A stretch of DNA of 64,000 nt from Piezodorus guildinii (Eukaryota > Arthropoda > Insecta > Hemiptera > Pentatomidae), in assembly GCA_023052935.1 (NCBI GenBank), contig CM041292.1, forward strand, positions 105,145,906 to 105,209,905, read 5' to 3'. The notes beneath the pieces are model-generated. The model was not told where the DNA came from and did no database searches. It worked only from the letters and a program-made list of their open reading frames with translations. The position numbers and the translations under genes were made by a program. Positions 11,361 to 23,396 of this stretch are shown one piece after another. The stretch's first letter is position 1. Each line of letters opens with the position of its first letter.

Positions 11361-14300
11361 GAATGTTTTTTTTTTTTTTTTTTTTGTTTTTTTTGTGTGT
11401 GTTTAAAACTTATAATCTCAAGTGATATTAACTATTTCATCTTCATGAGTCTAATAAAGATTGGAAGGGTCCGAAGGAACGAGATATTCTCTCCAGTGAA
11501 CAGCTATTAACTGGAGAGAGAGGTGTAGCTCACAGTTCATCGATCTTGACCTCTTATCTTTCAGAAGTTCTTGAGTACTAGAATAAGAATTTTCCAGCCC
11601 CTGGACTCCAGTATAAATCAACAGATTGTCTTCGGCCAGAGGGCGTTGAACCCAAACACGGTCTTTCATAAACTTTTTACTTCTTCCACCCCAACTTTAT
11701 TGTAGCTCTTTCTGCCGAAGGGGTGAATGGAAGAGATGTCTTCTTCCCTTCTCAATATCAGAGGCTCCATCTTTACGATCTATATTTTGCTTTATTTACT
11801 TTTATCAGTACTAAATATTTAACCCTCTCTAGAGTCACACATAGATTATGGAAAGTTTATAGTACAATACCTTCCATGAACTTTTATATGATAAATCACT
11901 TTCAAACGACTACTAAAATATTTACAGCTATTTCATTACTAAATATTCTATCTAGTCAGCTCAATCATCAATGAGTGAAGTATTGAATATTGTTTGGGGT
12001 TAGAGTTAGAAATAATTATTTAGAAAAACGGAAAGTATTGGTCGAAATGGGTTTTATCTTAAAAAAAAAAAAATAAATAAAAGTTAATCAAAACAAAATT
12101 TATTATGATATTTGTATATAAAACCATACTATTAAATGTGATAATAACTTATATTGCCCTTCGCTAACGGTTGAAGTAATAAGAAAGACAGTATTTTTCA
12201 TTGAAATTAAATTAAACACCAATATTTAAAATCTTAAAGTTAATATATAATATCATATTTATTGGACTGATTGTAATATTACTCAATAAACAATTGTTTC
12301 TGGATTCAGAAAAAAAATAGCATATTTAACAATTAAGATCATGACACATTTCTGGACATTTTACAGAAGGTGCAAATTTTGTATTAACTTACTTAATTCT
12401 TCTTACTCTAAATTCAAGAATTTTTTTTTTTTTTACCGTGTTGGGTTTATTTTTACGTTTTAAAAGGAAATATTTTAGTAATTTTTGCTCTAAAATTAAA
12501 TTATAAAAGTACTTTTTGAAAAGAACAGCATTTTTAAAGGTTTTTAACGGTCTTGTTTGTTTTTTAGATAAAATAGGATGACGGATTTCAAACAAAAAAT
12601 TTGAATACAAATAGGTGAAAATATGAATTTCGTAAAGAATGTCCTTTAATACTTAAGTTAGTAGTAGAGAGTAATTTTCTTCAAGACGCAATATTAATTA
12701 TTTCTATAAAATCATTCGTTAGGACGATTATAATTTCATAAAATTACGCGAATGATCCAAAGAAGAGAGTTTTTTGTCACATACTTATTAGTCTAATAAA
12801 TTGTAACTCTTCTACAGGATTATTAAATGGAAGATAAATAAATGTATATTTATAAGGAAACATATAGACAATTAATTGAAAATAAATTAATAACTTTTGC
12901 AATAATATCAACGAACCTTAAAAATATAGTATAAGAGGATTTGCTGTAGAATCATGGAGTGCCTGAGACACTAACTCGGAGTGGGACTAAATTTACCTCT
13001 CTTTGATAACAGGAGATAGTCCACGTGTTCTCAGGTTGTGAGATTAATTTAACGAATCTGTTTTCCTCCTCAACGACCAAGGATCAAGTTTAACGAGATT
13101 TTTTGAATCAAGCACTGTATAATTACGTCGTTAATTTTAATGAACAATTAATAAAAAAATATGTGGTTGTTTTTTATTAGAACTTTAAAACGAACGCTGA
13201 ATATTCATTCGACAACAGAGAAAAAAGTAAGCCCACGAATTAATTTTGTAGGACTTCACCTCCGAGATTATTCCTAAGAGCTCCTAGTCATTCCAAAGAA
13301 AAAAGTTTTGTTCTAAGAATATTTAAAAAAAAAGTAATTCAAGAACAGAACGTTTTAATATCAAAATGTTAGATCGTTTTAATTATTTCAGGATTAAATG
13401 CTTGGTTCGATTTTTTCAGCTATAAAACTTCTTTTAGTTTATTTTCAATGAGCTGTCTTAATTTTTTTTAATCGCATATGTGTGAAATAAATAGTAAGTT
13501 AACTTTATAGCAATTGGTTTTTTAATTGAAATGATATTATGAAAAATAAACAGACCTAAGATAGCTCGTGGTATGCATTACTATAAACGTGGTTTCTACA
13601 TTTATTATTTAGTTGTTACATTTATTATACATTTACCAAAAAATTTATAAGCTCTCCGGATACGAGTATCTGATTTTATTGAAAAATTTAAATAGTTTCT
13701 CACTACTTGAAAAGTTAAAGTTTTCAACTAAAACGTTTTGAGTTCTCCGAGCTATACAAAGTCGTGCTCTGTTTTGTGTTTCTCATAAGGAAGTGTTACT
13801 TCCCTAGAACGTCTCTAAATGAACTTCGCAGACCTAAGTTTTGAAACAGCTAAGCTTAAGTTTGTACTATATGTACCAAGTTTCAACTTGATGTACACTA
13901 AAAGTTCTGGTACTACTAAACAGTTAAGGGATAATTGAGACTTCAAGTATCTGTTTCTGGAACAACTTTTTATCAATTATCCACAGAATGTTATGATGTA
14001 ATGTAAAATTGATAAAAAAAAAAAGTACATTTGGACTCGAAACGTTTTCTTTCCCTCAGAATCGAACAATATTTATCAATTAACGAGGAATCACAATACA
14101 TTTATTAAACCAAAAATACATATAAACAACACAAGACACAAAATTAACCTATTAAAACTGATATAAGAAAAGATAAAAAACATAATAACCTGATAGAGTA
14201 TTTAAACAGGTGTAAATATAGGAAAAAAAATCAACCTAATTTAACAGATTTAAGAAATGATAATTAAGAAATTAAATGTTGCAATAATTGTTAATGATAA

Positions 14301-15985
14301 TCTATATTCACCTAAACGAAGTCCTGCTGATGATGGTTGAAGAAATCGACCGCAGTGCGGCTCTTCCAAGTTCTAATAGGAACGACGAGAAGAAGTACGA
14401 AACTAATGAAGAAATACGTTTACAAACGTTCAGAATTTCTTGAGAGGAGATTTGGGAGTATGTACGAAACAGCCTCACCGCTCAGACGCCTCGAGTCAGT
14501 AATAAAAAATTGAAATCCGAATTTTATTCTATTTTTTTTTTTCATGTTCGTGGCAAAAACAATTAATCACATTTAAATTAACTATTTTAAAAACAAATAT
14601 AACATAAAAATAAATACAAATATGATCTAATGATAGATATCATAAAGATGATGGAGTTTTCTATTTTAAATTAAACAGCGGTAAAAAACCTAATCAGGCC
14701 ATAACATATTGCGTGAACCATGTATTTTATTGTGTGCTTCTATTCATCAGTTAAATCAAATAATTATTAAAAAATAGAATACAAATTATATCATTATGTA
14801 TTAGGATTAAATTTCAAATATTAAAAAACGTTTAAGGAAAAATGTTCCTGTAATATTCCCATTTGCTGGACCCATTCTAACTTGGATCCTCATAAGCCAA
14901 GTTATAATTACAATAAAAATTTAATTAAAGCTTTATGCTGAGAGGGTCTTCTAAGTGAATGAGTTGGGAACACGGTGCTCTACCTTTATCCCATTTTGTG
15001 ACTTTTTCCACTTACCTTAGAATATATAAATTTCTTTTACTTTTTTCCACTCCATTTACTTGAGCCCTAATTAGTTACATTTCTGTTTTTTATTGAAGAT
15101 TTTAATTTAGCCCACTATGGAATATTTAAATTCTGCTGGTAGATTTAGATGTGTTATGATTTTTATCATTACCACTTCTTGTAGTATTTGACATAAGATT
15201 TTCAGCAATCTGATTTTGTTTCATGATATACTCTGTAATCTCTCTTTACGATTTACAATTAAAATATATGATTAACTATTGCTTTTATTTTTTCATTTTA
15301 AAAGCTATACTTAAGAAGTCTAGTATTAAATGAAAAATAAGAATATAAACAAATCATCTGTTTCATACATCATTTTATACCTATTTTTATAAAAATATTC
15401 TATAATTGTTTTCTAAAGAAACGAAAATTAATCCTGCCTTTTAGACCTGCTTCAAGACCAAGAAAGCTCTGCTTAAAGAAAAAATATTTGACATGTTTTA
15501 AGAAAAATTCTGATTGGGATTTAATTTTCCTAACCAGACCAGGTCTTTATCTTCTCTATATAGAGAAGTATTTTGTCTACATTAAAAAAAAAAAAAGTAA
15601 CGTCATTGTTTAAACTGAAATATTACTATTTTCTTGAGGTTTTCTTAACATCTCAAGGAAAATATCGGTTCAACAAACTTCATCCATAAACCACCCTTAA
15701 TTCATATTCGTATTTCGAATTTTGACTTCGTAATATCATTTACACATTCACGTACCTTCTTCTCAATCTATTCAATACCCTCTAATGCTTGTAAAAAAAT
15801 ATGGACTTAAGAGAGATTACAGCTTGTAAATTAGGTTTCTTATCTATGAGACCCTAATCTAAATATGCTCATTTATTGTAATTATAAATAGGAATTTCAT
15901 TTTTTTTTTAATTAGAAAATTTAAGATTAATATTATTTTTATTATTTTGTTTAATACATTTTATTCAGATATATTATAATTTGTC
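11361..15985. other. Long region without a recognised gene
   Basis: Mostly AT-rich. A GC-richer stretch at 11450-11720 has a 72-codon minus-strand frame that I do not recognise. A half PLE motif, CTCGAAACGTT, lies at about 14036, with AATACATTTATTAA after it as at 10300. No exon, RNA gene or complete element could be supported. Confidence 0.45.
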
Positions 15986-15989
15986 TCAA

Positions 15990-16220
15990 ACTCTCACAAC
16001 GATAATAGTGCTATAACATCTTATTTATACAGTATTTACAGAATAAACAGTGGTAGAGAAAATAAAATAAAATAAACAAATGTATAAAATAACAAAATAT
16101 GTAAATAAAATAAATACATAGTTAACACACTACCATACCAATATTTACAACCTGCTGGGAAACCCTGGACGGGGCTGGTCCCTCCAGAATACGAGCGATC
16201 ACAACGCCTACCTCTCTAGC
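15990..16220 (-). mobile_element. LINE 3' untranslated fragment
   Basis: The block CCAATATTTACAACCTGCTGGG.AA, followed by a GC-richer stretch, parallels the minus-strand LINE tail at 41253-41642 (CAATATTTACATACTGCCCC) and the sense tail at 58800-59050. It therefore looks like a diverged 3' end of a family 1 jockey-like LINE. It lies just upstream of the first Pde11 coding exon. Confidence 0.5.
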
Positions 16221-16428
16221 TTTCTGATAATAATTACTTGTATTTTTTAATAAGCATGTGCTCAGTTATTGCGTTATCATAGCCCATTTTGTACATTACC
16301 GTATATATTAAAAATTTTTATTCAAGATTATTTAATTATAATTAATATTGATTTCTTGATATCTAATCTCAGATTATGTCTATTTCAGATTTAATATGGA
16401 GAAGTGTGTCTGGCCACGTGGCTAAAAT

Positions 16429-16491
16429 ATGACGCAGCTACGGTGGAGTGAGGTTGAGGAATGGCTCGATGCCCATCCAGATTTGTTTCAA
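16429..16491 (+). CDS. Pde11: Pde11 coding exon 1 (start codon, N-terminus)
   Basis: Twenty-one codons starting MTQLRWSEVEEWLDAHPD and ending LFQ. This parallels the N-terminus of PDE11A, where a short leader is followed by a GEVE..L..HPELFED-type segment. The ATG is chosen because an in-frame TAA lies two codons upstream (16423-16425) and the similarity begins at once. The exon ends at a strong donor, CAA|GTAAGT, in phase 0, which joins cleanly to exon 2 to give LFQ|DYFLRK. A possible acceptor, CTATTTCAG, ends at 16389, so the exon may carry about 39 nt of 5' UTR after an upstream intron. Pde11 hydrolyses cAMP and cGMP in the cytosol; this part precedes the regulatory GAF domains. Confidence 0.85.
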
Positions 16492-16508
16492 GTAAGTAAA
16501 TAATATAT

Positions 16509-17505
16509 AAGTGAGGGAAGCCAGGGCAAAGCGGAAGGGGAACTGTAAAAAAAAAAAAAAAAAGTAGCAATAAGCTACCTATGAACTTTCTTTTATTATC
16601 TTCAATTGCACATTTAATTACCTTTGGATACATATAATCATAATTTCTTAACTCTTAATTTTTATATCAATAATAAACTAATAACAAAATCCGGTCTATT
16701 CTGCCTGTCCTCATGGGCAAAGAGGATAGATTTTTTTAATCGTCACAGTTATCGCAGAAGTAACATTCTCGTCCTCCATACGACGTACAGGGTTCGTGTG
16801 CTCACTTTTCAAATTGAGAACATTGGATCCAATCTTCTACGGATGGATGTTTCTCAGTGCATACCAATAACCTTCCATTCTATTTTCTTTTTCTTTCAGT
16901 GTCTGGGTTACCTTCCTCTTTACTATTCCTTTAGTTGATTTTGGTGTTTTAGCTCCGGCTACCTTGGATATCTTAGTTTTCTTAACATTTACCTGCTTTT
17001 ATCTATGAGCTTGTTCTTTCAATACTTCGGACCTTGTACGTTTGCGTTTCCGGTTTTCGAATAAACTGGTTTCGGTATTGGTCTAACTTGGAACGGAGTA
17101 AATTCACATGCTGGCATACTGTTAATGGACTTCACCGCTTGTATTTCTGATGTAGATGGTAATGTTGAACCTTCTCTGGTATTTGTGACATAATTTCGTC
17201 ATCTAGGTGAGAATCTTCGATAAAAGGTGGCGGGGGTATAGGTGGCATATTATTAGGTTCTTGTGTCACAAGTAGAGAATAAGCTGGTAATTCAACCTAT
17301 CCGCCTATAGCGTATAGCCTATAGCCTATCCGCTTTGCCCGAAGAACCCTTCTGACCCTTAAGAACCCTTCAACTGATTTAACTGTCCTAGCGCCGGTAG
17401 AGAGTTCACGCATCAACTCGACCGCGACTTACAGCACCATCTGTCGTAGAATCTCCGAAAATGAGCCTATCCGCATTGCCCGGGCCTCCTCTATATATTT
17501 TATAA
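16509..17505 (-). mobile_element. Decayed pogo/Tigger-like DNA transposon in Pde11 intron 1
   Basis: Imperfect inverted ends share GAGG.AGSC.GGGCAAWGCGGA at about 16511 and, reversed, at about 17500, each next to TATA, consistent with TA target sites. Minus-strand translation across several frames gives the C-terminal part typical of pogo/CENP-B-type transposases in insects: a TPF.VRPIPK segment, a Lys-rich linker, then DWIQCSQFEK.AHEPC and ECYFCDNC, a zinc-binding Cys/His cluster. Stops and frameshifts are many and the DDE core was not found. The insertion begins only about 17 bp after the exon 1 splice donor. Confidence 0.6.
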
Positions 17506-17875
17506 CATATTCATAATTTTATATGACGTCTCCATATTTTTGTATATATTATGTATAGTTTTTTGGATATTATTTTTATCAAATGACTACCCTATATGAT
17601 GCCTAGTTTTTGATATTGCTATTCAAAGTATTACTTTCATTCAACTTGTAGATAGACTTATAAATTAAAATAAGTTTATTGATTAATCATAATTTTTTTA
17701 TAATAACAAAATTTTAACTATATTTACTTATTATCGAGCTGTTTATATTAGCTCCTGATCAGTGCTATATCCATGGTTAATTGGTATTATTTTTTTAAAG
17801 AATTTGAATATACTATCCGAGTCATATTTTATAGTAAATATCATGAATAACTAATATCCACCTAAATGCTTCTAG

Positions 17876-18140
17876 GATTACTTTCTCCGCAAAACGGATA
17901 TTGGTGCGATCAACGCATGGTTGGTCGCTCATGGGTTCCTTACGATCCAGGACTACGCTAGGAGAGGTTCCGTGAGTCCTCAGGCCGGTGATGAAGGTAA
18001 CGGGCAGAAGAAGTCGAGGAGATGCCTCCGCCACGAGTTCGCACGGAGCAAGTCCAGATCAGTCTTCAGGACCCACGAAGTCGTACCCCCTATAAATGCC
18101 ATACCAACCAGCAGGAGATCTTCCCTGAAGGATATGAGAA
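17876..18140 (+). CDS. Pde11: Pde11 coding exon 2
   Basis: The exon opens after the acceptor TGCTTCTAG and ends at the donor AGA A|GTAAGT: 265 nt, entering in phase 0 and leaving one base over. It encodes 88 residues starting DYFLRKTDIGAINAWLVAHG, matching the DY.MRKG....V..WL segment of PDE11A. The block CLRHEFARSKSRSVFRTHE aligns with the conserved LRKSFARSK region ahead of GAF-A. Its basic, Ser-rich nature (RRGS, SRRSS) suggests kinase sites, by analogy with the phosphorylated N-terminus of mammalian PDE11A; that is inference. The outgoing phase does not match exon 3, so a further small exon or a different donor is needed. Confidence 0.85.
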
Positions 18141-18243
18141 GTAAGTTTCTTTAATTAATTTAAATAATGCAAACTAATACTTTCATTGGAATGGAGGTTA
18201 CAAACTATATTCTTGTATAAATTTAACTTTCGCTCACCTATAT

Positions 18244-18920
18244 AAAAAATCTGGTGCGGGCAACACACGACTTTCACTTACCTCCATTTTTAAAATCAAT
18301 GAAAGAATTTTCAAATAAAGTTAAAGATAAAAATACGTGAAACTATTAAGGAATTAATCAAATTGAATTTATATAGAAGCATATGTTTTATTAAAAAATC
18401 TATTATATTATTATCTAAAATAATCAGTTAGTTTTATCTTCTTCTCATCACTCTCTATTAACTTCTAAGAGCTTGTGTATGAGATGATATTTTTTCTAAA
18501 ATCTTTAGCATTCCAACGGTATATCAGACATGTATATTACTGCTCTTATGTTCAAAAACGAAAAATTGCATTAAAAAAATATTTTTTTCTGTTTTCTCCT
18601 TTAGTTGGGTATCGAATTTATTCAATTTATATATTTACCTGTTTTTCATCAGCGTTAACAAGATAATCTAGTTATTATTATTGAATCTAAAAAATTAAAG
18701 GTACTTTAGAGGAAGAAAATTTAAAATATCGACATTTAAGCCCTATCAGACCATTTTCATCCAAAAAAAAACCTACATGATATTGAAGCCCATTAAATTT
18801 TACATCGATATAACGAGTTTAATCAAAATCGTCGGAACAGTTTTCGAGAAAATCGAAAAAAGGTGCAAAATGCATTGTATAAAGTGCCTCTTCTGGTAAG
18901 CTCATTTTGATGAAAAAGGT
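18244..18920 (+). repeat. Family R repeat, copy 1 (3'-truncated)
   Basis: It starts TCTGGTGCGGGCAACACACG, then ACTTTCACTTAC, and follows the family through TCGAGAAAATCGAAAAAAGG to GCTCATTTTGATGAAAAAGG, where it stops short of the usual 3' end. No protein is encoded. It begins only about 100 bp after Pde11 exon 2. Confidence 0.85.
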
Positions 18921-18954
18921 TTTATACATAATAACATACATGCATCAGTATGTA

Positions 18955-19290
18955 TGGATGACCCATGAGTCCAAAAGACCAAGCCACCCAAAATATTTTG
19001 TATGTGGTACGTCTGTGTTGAAAGCAATAAGTTGTATAAAACTGAAATTTTAAATTTTGTATGTCTGAAATGTTACAGCAACTTTTTTAACCAAATCAGT
19101 AAAACAGAAAAGCCTTATTTCACCATGCGTTTTGCAACTATTTACGATTTTCTAAAAAAATGTCTCTAAAGATTTTGATTGTACTCCCTAATTCGATGTA
19201 AAATTAAATGGGATTTAACATGATCTACGTTTCATTCTGATTGAAATAGTCTGACAGGGTTTAAATGGAGATAATTTTTAATTTTACATC
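18955..19290 (-). repeat. Family R repeat, inverted partial copy
   Basis: Read on the minus strand it matches the middle and 3' part of family R: the GAAATAGTCTGACAGGGTTTAA block, the AAATCGT.AATAG block and the ATGAGTCC end. Together with the copy at 18244 it forms a diverged inverted pair. Confidence 0.65.
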
Positions 19291-20378
19291 TTCATGAAAA
19301 ATAACCATATCAACTAGTTAACATTGTTGTAAAACGGACGGTATGTAAGTTGAAATAAAAAAATATAAACATCTACTAATAGAGAAAACAGCATAAATAT
19401 TTTTGTATAAAATTTAAAAATAAAAACAGTAGTATTGGACATATATACGTATAAAAACAGTATAGACCTATAATGTAACATTGGAAAACTAAAGAATTTA
19501 GAAAAATTATTATCTTACAAAGTTGTATAAGGTAATGGAGAGTAATCAAAGCAAAACTGATTGTTGTAGATAATAATATAATAGATTATTTAATAAAAAA
19601 TATGTTTCTACATTCTCCCTTTTTATATACGGGCGTAATAAGCTAGAAATTTATCGCCCTAAAACACCTTACTATATAAAAAGTTCTAAAATTTATTTTA
19701 ACATCGGTGGTAGGTATAACCTCATGTGTTACAAGCACCAGATGTTACTATGTGTCAATTCTATAAATAATATTATTTTCCACATGAGTACAGGAGGAAA
19801 AAGATTTTTTTTTTCATGACTTGTTTTTTTCATGAATCAGAGACTTGATTAACCAACAGTTATTAGGTTTTTTTTTTTTCTAACATGCTTTCATGTATTA
19901 TTAAAATGCTTAAATAAATGATCCATAAATATAGGATGAAGTAATGAAATTTAAATGAATATTTATAATGTAATATTAAAAAAATAAACAATTGTGTAAA
20001 GAATAATTAAAAATATATGAACAATTATTTAGAGATAAATAATTAAAGAGAGTTCCGTACATTTAAAACTTAGGTCCACACATATTACGATCCCTTGCTT
20101 CCTAGAATTCGCCTTAGAACTCAGAGCTGGCATTTTTATTTCAATGCGCATTTTACACCAGCTTAGAGTAGACATACAGCTCGAGATTTAAAAGCAGTAT
20201 AAATAGGGAACAAGTTTTCTCCGAATATATATTTATAAATATTCGCTAAGATGATTTATTTTATTTTTATTTAAATTATTTTTTTATCTTCCTTCGGTAT
20301 GTTATTATTTAACTGTTTATTTTCAGCGCATTTTAAAATAATTTTATTTCATTGGTTAGTCATATTTTATATACATCA

Positions 20379-20455
<77 letters not shown>

Positions 20456-21185
20456 TTGAACACTGTTAGATCTTTGATTCTTATTTAGCTTGGGTGTGTC
20501 AGTACGCATTATTTTTCATTAAAATAAAATTAAATAATGTCATCTTGATCCATTATGAAATAAGGTATTAAATCTGATCTTCAATCATCTCCTCCAAATT
20601 AAGGGCTGAATGGATTATTATAGGAACAAGGATTTATGCCGAATAGGGGACATTTGATTTAGTTGAACATTCTTCTTCTCCCGTTCCTTCAATAACATTT
20701 AATAGTTTTATTATAGTATTTTAGGTAGTATTATTGGAATAAGTATTAGACTCTAAATAAATTTAAGTTTAATTGATTAACAAATTTGGTTCGTATTTTG
20801 TTTTGAAAATGTATTCAGTTTTCTAAACAGTTTCATATTTGTATTTGTTGTCGGTTTCTTCTATAATTTTTGAAAAATTCTTAAGATCTTTTCAGGAGCA
20901 TTTTAGCGTGCAATTTTGTTTTCAATATAGGGCCAATAAAATATTTTTATAAATATATATTTTAAAATATGTTTTTCTGTTGTAAAAAATAGAATTGGAA
21001 AGAAATTTTTTTGTTAGAAAAAAAAAGTACCATTTTGATATATCAAAGTATTTTTTGACATTATTTATTAGTTAAGAGTACTTATCTAATTAAAATAAAT
21101 GTTACTAACAATTTCTATTAGTCTGCAGCAAGAATTATTTTTAATTAATAAATAATATTTATTATTTGATTTTTTTTTATTTATG
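19291..21185. other. Intronic AT-rich sequence with CA and TA microsatellites
   Basis: No gene recognised. A (CA)n run followed by a (TA)n run lies at about 20384-20453. Confidence 0.5.
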
Positions 21186-21316
21186 CTTTATGCTACTATG
21201 GCTAATCAGAAGATGCTGCAGAGTAAGTCCTAAATTTCGCCTTTCCAAGGTGCATTATAATAGGGATCTTTAACGTCTACCATCGTACTGCCTCGAGGCC
21301 ACCTTTTTACTATGCT
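21186..21316 (-). mobile_element. Headless SINE fragment (S4)
   Basis: Contains the S1/S2 tail (TTTATGCTACTATGGCTAATC in reverse) and body up to the GAGGCCACCTTTTTAC region, but lacks the tRNA-like head. It is a 5'-truncated copy. Confidence 0.65.
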
Positions 21317-21478
21317 CAGGTGACCCATGTTATTTGAAATCAATCAGTATCTGTAATGGAATATAGTTACGGCGGTAACATATGCAATACTGCAAGACTC
21401 AACAATAGAGCGGGACAGTAGTACGATAGCGCCGTTATTAACCTCAACTAGGTTCCAGAATTGAGTTATGGCTTTTTA

Positions 21479-23043
21479 CAGTAGCTCACAGTGAAAAAGA
21501 TACACCTACTATATTTCTATAAATATGTCAAAAATAACTATTGAGCTTATTTTTATATGCCCTATAAGTGTATATGGAATGAGAATACATTCTTGATTAC
21601 AGATTAACTTGCCTAGCTCTCTAACATTAGCAATGCATTAAATAAAGCTACATAAGATAAGCTACAATTGACCTATCTCACAGTGAAAATGATACACCAC
21701 TCATTGTTTTTAATCCGTTTTAGTTCTATCCAGGCTTTCAGTGTCTTCTGTGCTATCAGTCTCTAAGACAATTTTATTATATTATTTTGTGATTGTTTTT
21801 GTTTTACTATAATGGGTCGGCACACAACGGTTAGAGAAAGAGAACTCACTATAGAACAGTTCAACAAAGGAAAATCATATCGAGAAATCGGCGAACTTTT
21901 TCAGAAAAGTCATGCAACAGTACAAAACATTGTAGAAAGATATAAAAGGGAAAATAGACTTTTTAATAAGAAGAGAAAAAGATACTTTCCGATGCTGACG
22001 AAAGGTGGATTCTGAGATATGTAAAAAAAAAATCCCAAGAATGACTGCACCAAAAATTGCAGTAAAAAATTATTTAAAGAAGATTGTTAGTGCGGAAACT
22101 GTGCGCCGCGTCCTAGGAAAACACAATTTGCATGGTAGAGTTGCTGGGAAAAAGCCGTTCATTAGTAACAAAAATCAAAAAGACCGGCTAAAATTTGCAA
22201 ATGAGCACATTTCCAAAGAGTTTAATTTTTGGAAAAAGTTTATTTTTGATGATGAAAGCAAATTTAACATTTTTGGGTCGGATAGACGTGGATACGTTTG
22301 GAGAAAACCTGGAGAAGCATTTTCCAAGCAAAATCTCTTACCGACTGTGAAACATGGAGGTGGCAGTGTGATGGCGTGGGGATGCATGGCAGCCTCTGGT
22401 GTGGGAAATCTGCATTTCATAGAAGGTATAATGAATGAACATTTATATGTGGACATATTAAGGCAAATTCTGAAGGTATGTGCTGAAAAACTTGGACTAA
22501 AAGATATTTTTACTTTTCACCAAGATAATGGCCCCAGGCATTCTTCTTTGATGGTGAAAGAATTATAAAGACACCTGCGCAGTCACCAGATTTAAATGTC
22601 ATTGAACATTTGTGGGCAAATTTAGAGACAGAAATTCGAAAACATAATATTACAAACAAAGAAAATCTAAAGAAGGTACTCTTGGAAGAATGGGAGAAAA
22701 TTACCTCAGATTTTACCCAAAAACTCATGGAATCCATCACAAACCGCTTAAGAGAATTAATCAACAACAAAGGACTTCCAACAAGATATTAAAGTTATAT
22801 AAAATTACTATTAAATTGAATTTTATTAAAGTGTATCATTTTCACTGTGAGGTCTGGAATTTCATTTTGTAATTCTTATGCTCAGGCATTATTAATTATT
22901 GTTAAAGATAGATATTTATTTTTTTCTAGATAAAATGTGTAATATTTTAAGGAGAACCTTTTTTAAAAAAATATATTATTGTACATAATAAATGAACATT
23001 TTGTGAAATATGTATGGTGTATCATTTTCACTGTGAGCTACTG
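21479..23043 (+). mobile_element. Tc1-type transposon with inner and outer terminal repeats
   Basis: Element of 1565 bp between TA dinucleotides at 21477-21478 and 23044-23045. The ends begin CAGTAGCTCACAGTGAAAAA and, inverted, CAGTAGCTCACAGTGAAAAT, running to GATACACC (28 bp, one mismatch). A second copy of the core CTCACAGTGAAAATGATACA lies inside each end, at 21677-21698 and 22830-22851, about 200 bp in. This is the IR/DR layout known from some Tc1-family transposons, with two transposase binding sites per end. The single gene is broken, so the copy is non-autonomous, although its ends look usable. Confidence 0.93.
21812..22792 (+). pseudogene. Tc1-type transposase (DD34E), broken
   Basis: The reading begins at MGRHTTVRERELTIEQFNKG with a paired-like HTH (SYREIGELFQKSHATVQNI). 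After a frame change near 21985 comes SDADERWILRYV, and after another at the A-run 22022-22031 comes RMTAPKIA and a second DNA-binding part (SAETVRRVLGKHNLHGRVA). The catalytic part has DDESKFN, WRKPGEAF, GGGSVMAWGC, FHQDNGPRHSS and SPDLNVIEHLW. Between the second Asp and the Glu about ten residues are missing at 22555-22570, just where frame is lost, so spacing is well short of 34. The enzyme would be inactive even without the frameshifts. Confidence 0.92.
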
Positions 23044-23045
23044 TA

Positions 23046-23385
23046 TTTACTACATCCATTATTCATTTATTTATTTTATTTTTTTTACATTCAAACAACT
23101 TTATTCGGTAATATTTTTTTTTTCAAAATATACGGACAGCACTAATTGTGCTACAATATCAAAATTATTAGCTACATTCTAAATAATAAATTTATAAAAT
23201 AATAATACAAAATACATACAATAAAATATACACAAAAGTTTAAAATCAAATAAAAATCTAAACACCACAGATATTTAAGTTCAATATTTATTGTTCAGTA
23301 AGTCTTTGTGCAACATCTACGTTTTTGGTTCTTGCTGTTTTCGAATACTCACTTCTAGTGGAAGTCATGTAATTGCCTTTTCATT
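23046..23385. other. AT-rich spacer
   Basis: No gene or repeat recognised. Confidence 0.5.
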
Positions 23386-23396
23386 CATATCACTAT

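Noticed and set aside
14030..14050. Half of a hammerhead-like motif (CTCGAAACGTT)
   Set aside because: The CTGANGA core and the pairing arm are not found upstream; too short to count as a copy.
18141..18150. Alternative Pde11 exon 2 donor at GTTTCT that would fix the splice phase
   Set aside because: Not adopted as the annotated end because GTAAGT four bases earlier is a far better donor; kept only as an option in the findings.
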